Assembly: GCA_963575745.1 (NCBI GenBank)
Contig: CAUYUJ010015718.1
Span: 205,498-269,497, forward strand
DNA length: 64,000 nucleotides
Reading direction: 5' to 3'
Source: Prorocentrum cordatum
Lineage: Eukaryota > Sar > Dinophyceae > Prorocentrales > Prorocentraceae
Position numbers and translations under genes: made by a program. Position 1 is the first letter of the stretch. Each line of letters opens with the position of its first letter. The notes below the pieces were generated by a model that saw only the letters and a list, made by a program, of their open reading frames with translations, was not told where the DNA came from and did not search any database. Shown piece after piece: positions 63,457 to 64,000 of the stretch.

Positions 63457-64000
63457 ATGGAGCAGATTGTGCAACAGCTTCAGGCGACGCTGGAACGTCA
63501 ACAACAAGACATTCAATTACTACGTCAACAGCTTGCGGCGGCGCAGGCCAAGACGTCGGTCATTGAGCGCCTCGCGACGTCGATCGACAAGATGGCTGCG
63601 AAGAGTGGGTCGTCATCCCTTGTGGACACCAAGGGCATAGGCAAACCCACTACGTTTGGAGGCGGGGACGAGAAGGATCTAGAGAAGAAGTTCGGCGTGT
63701 GGCAGAGGAAGACCCATAACTTCATCGTGAGCGTGCACCCGTCTCTGGACGACGTGATGGAGTGGGCCATCGAGAATAAGGAGACCATCACGAACGACAT
63801 GCTGCTGCAGGCCTTTGGCGACGATGCGGATCCAGCCAACAAGATCGATGACATTTTGGAGAAGTCTCACCAGGTGTACAGCATGTTGGTCCAGATCACA
63901 GAGGGCGAGGCCAATGACATCGTGTGCAACTCTGGGTCCAACGGGATGGAAGCCTGGCGGAAGTTAAGCAGACGGTTCGACCCACTTACTGGGGGTAGGG
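63457..64000 (+). CDS. gag: gag protein of a further retrotransposon, truncated by the window end
   Basis: 181 codons from ATG 63457 with no stop before the window ends. The N-terminus is a Gln-rich coiled coil (MEQIVQQLQATLERQQQ and on to about residue 35). The capsid-like part has KPTTFGGGDEKDLEKKFGVW, FIVSVHPSLDDVMEWAIE, VYSMLVQITEGEAND and GMEAWRKLSRRFDPLTGGR; the last is a conserved feature of dinoflagellate LTR-element gag proteins (EAWR.L..R.DP.T.GR). It should continue into protease and pol. The spliced-leader relic upstream suggests expression from a host transcript. Confidence 0.8.
   Translation, partial: MEQIVQQLQATLERQQQDIQLLRQQLAAAQAKTSVIERLATSIDKMAAKSGSSSLVDTKGIGKPTTFGGGDEKDLEKKFGVWQRKTHNFIVSVHPSLDDVMEWAIENKETITNDMLLQAFGDDADPANKIDDILEKSHQVYSMLVQITEGEANDIVCNSGSNGMEAWRKLSRRFDPLTGGR

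Overview
The window looks like transposon-dense nuclear DNA of a dinoflagellate. The evidence is a near-perfect relic of the dinoflagellate spliced leader at 63253-63272, very GC-rich coding frames, long simple-sequence tracts, and retroelement proteins of kinds I know from dinoflagellates. I see no convincing host gene and no rRNA, tRNA or CRISPR array. Every recognisable coding region belongs to a mobile element or its remains.

Layout. 1-1000 and 7403-7675 are the two halves of a decayed Ty1/copia-type RT-RNase H. They are split by a TA-rich microsatellite and by element A (1063-7373), a tyrosine-recombinase (YR) retrotransposon with ORF0, gag, RT-RNase H, YR and a methyltransferase-like domain, bounded by split direct repeats. 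7676-11723 is simple repeats and minisatellites. 11724-13313 is a 5'-truncated LINE. 13314-25450 is almost all repeats: a 90-bp satellite, opposed 15-17-bp arrays, a (CCCTATAG)n cassette and a 1.4-kb AGT tract between inverted repeats. 25451-41498 is a minus-strand Ty1/copia-type LTR element with 242-bp LTRs (about 97.5% identical), carrying gag, protease, a methyltransferase-like domain, integrase and RT-RNase H. Element B (33327-40478), a second YR retrotransposon, sits inside its gag. B has the same gene order and relative frames as A and perfectly formed A1...B1-A2-B2 repeats. 41499-45010 holds a LINE endonuclease scrap and two further YR genes of different types. 45259-51802 is a decayed DIRS-like element (gag-like, RT, RNase H) between direct repeats. 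50775-51395 is a 73-bp satellite. 53243-59090 is a decayed LINE with the order ORF1, RNase H, endonuclease, RT. 59480-61090 is ATC repeats and a 160-bp satellite. 61782-63013 is a third methyltransferase-like pseudogene. 63253-64000 is a spliced-leader relic followed by an intact gag that runs off the window.

How the genes work together (family knowledge plus inference). In A and B, gag would package the RNA, RT-RNase H would copy it, the B1-A2 junction would template a circle, and the YR would integrate that circle. Both elements add an ORF0 with a hydrophobic segment ahead of gag, join gag to pol through an ATGATGATG overlap, encode the YR in the +1 frame of a pol frame that stays open, and carry YVDN instead of YxDD in the RT. 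Methyltransferase-like domains with shared motifs occur in element A, in the copia element and alone at 62 kb. This suggests repeated capture of one module by unrelated retroelements.
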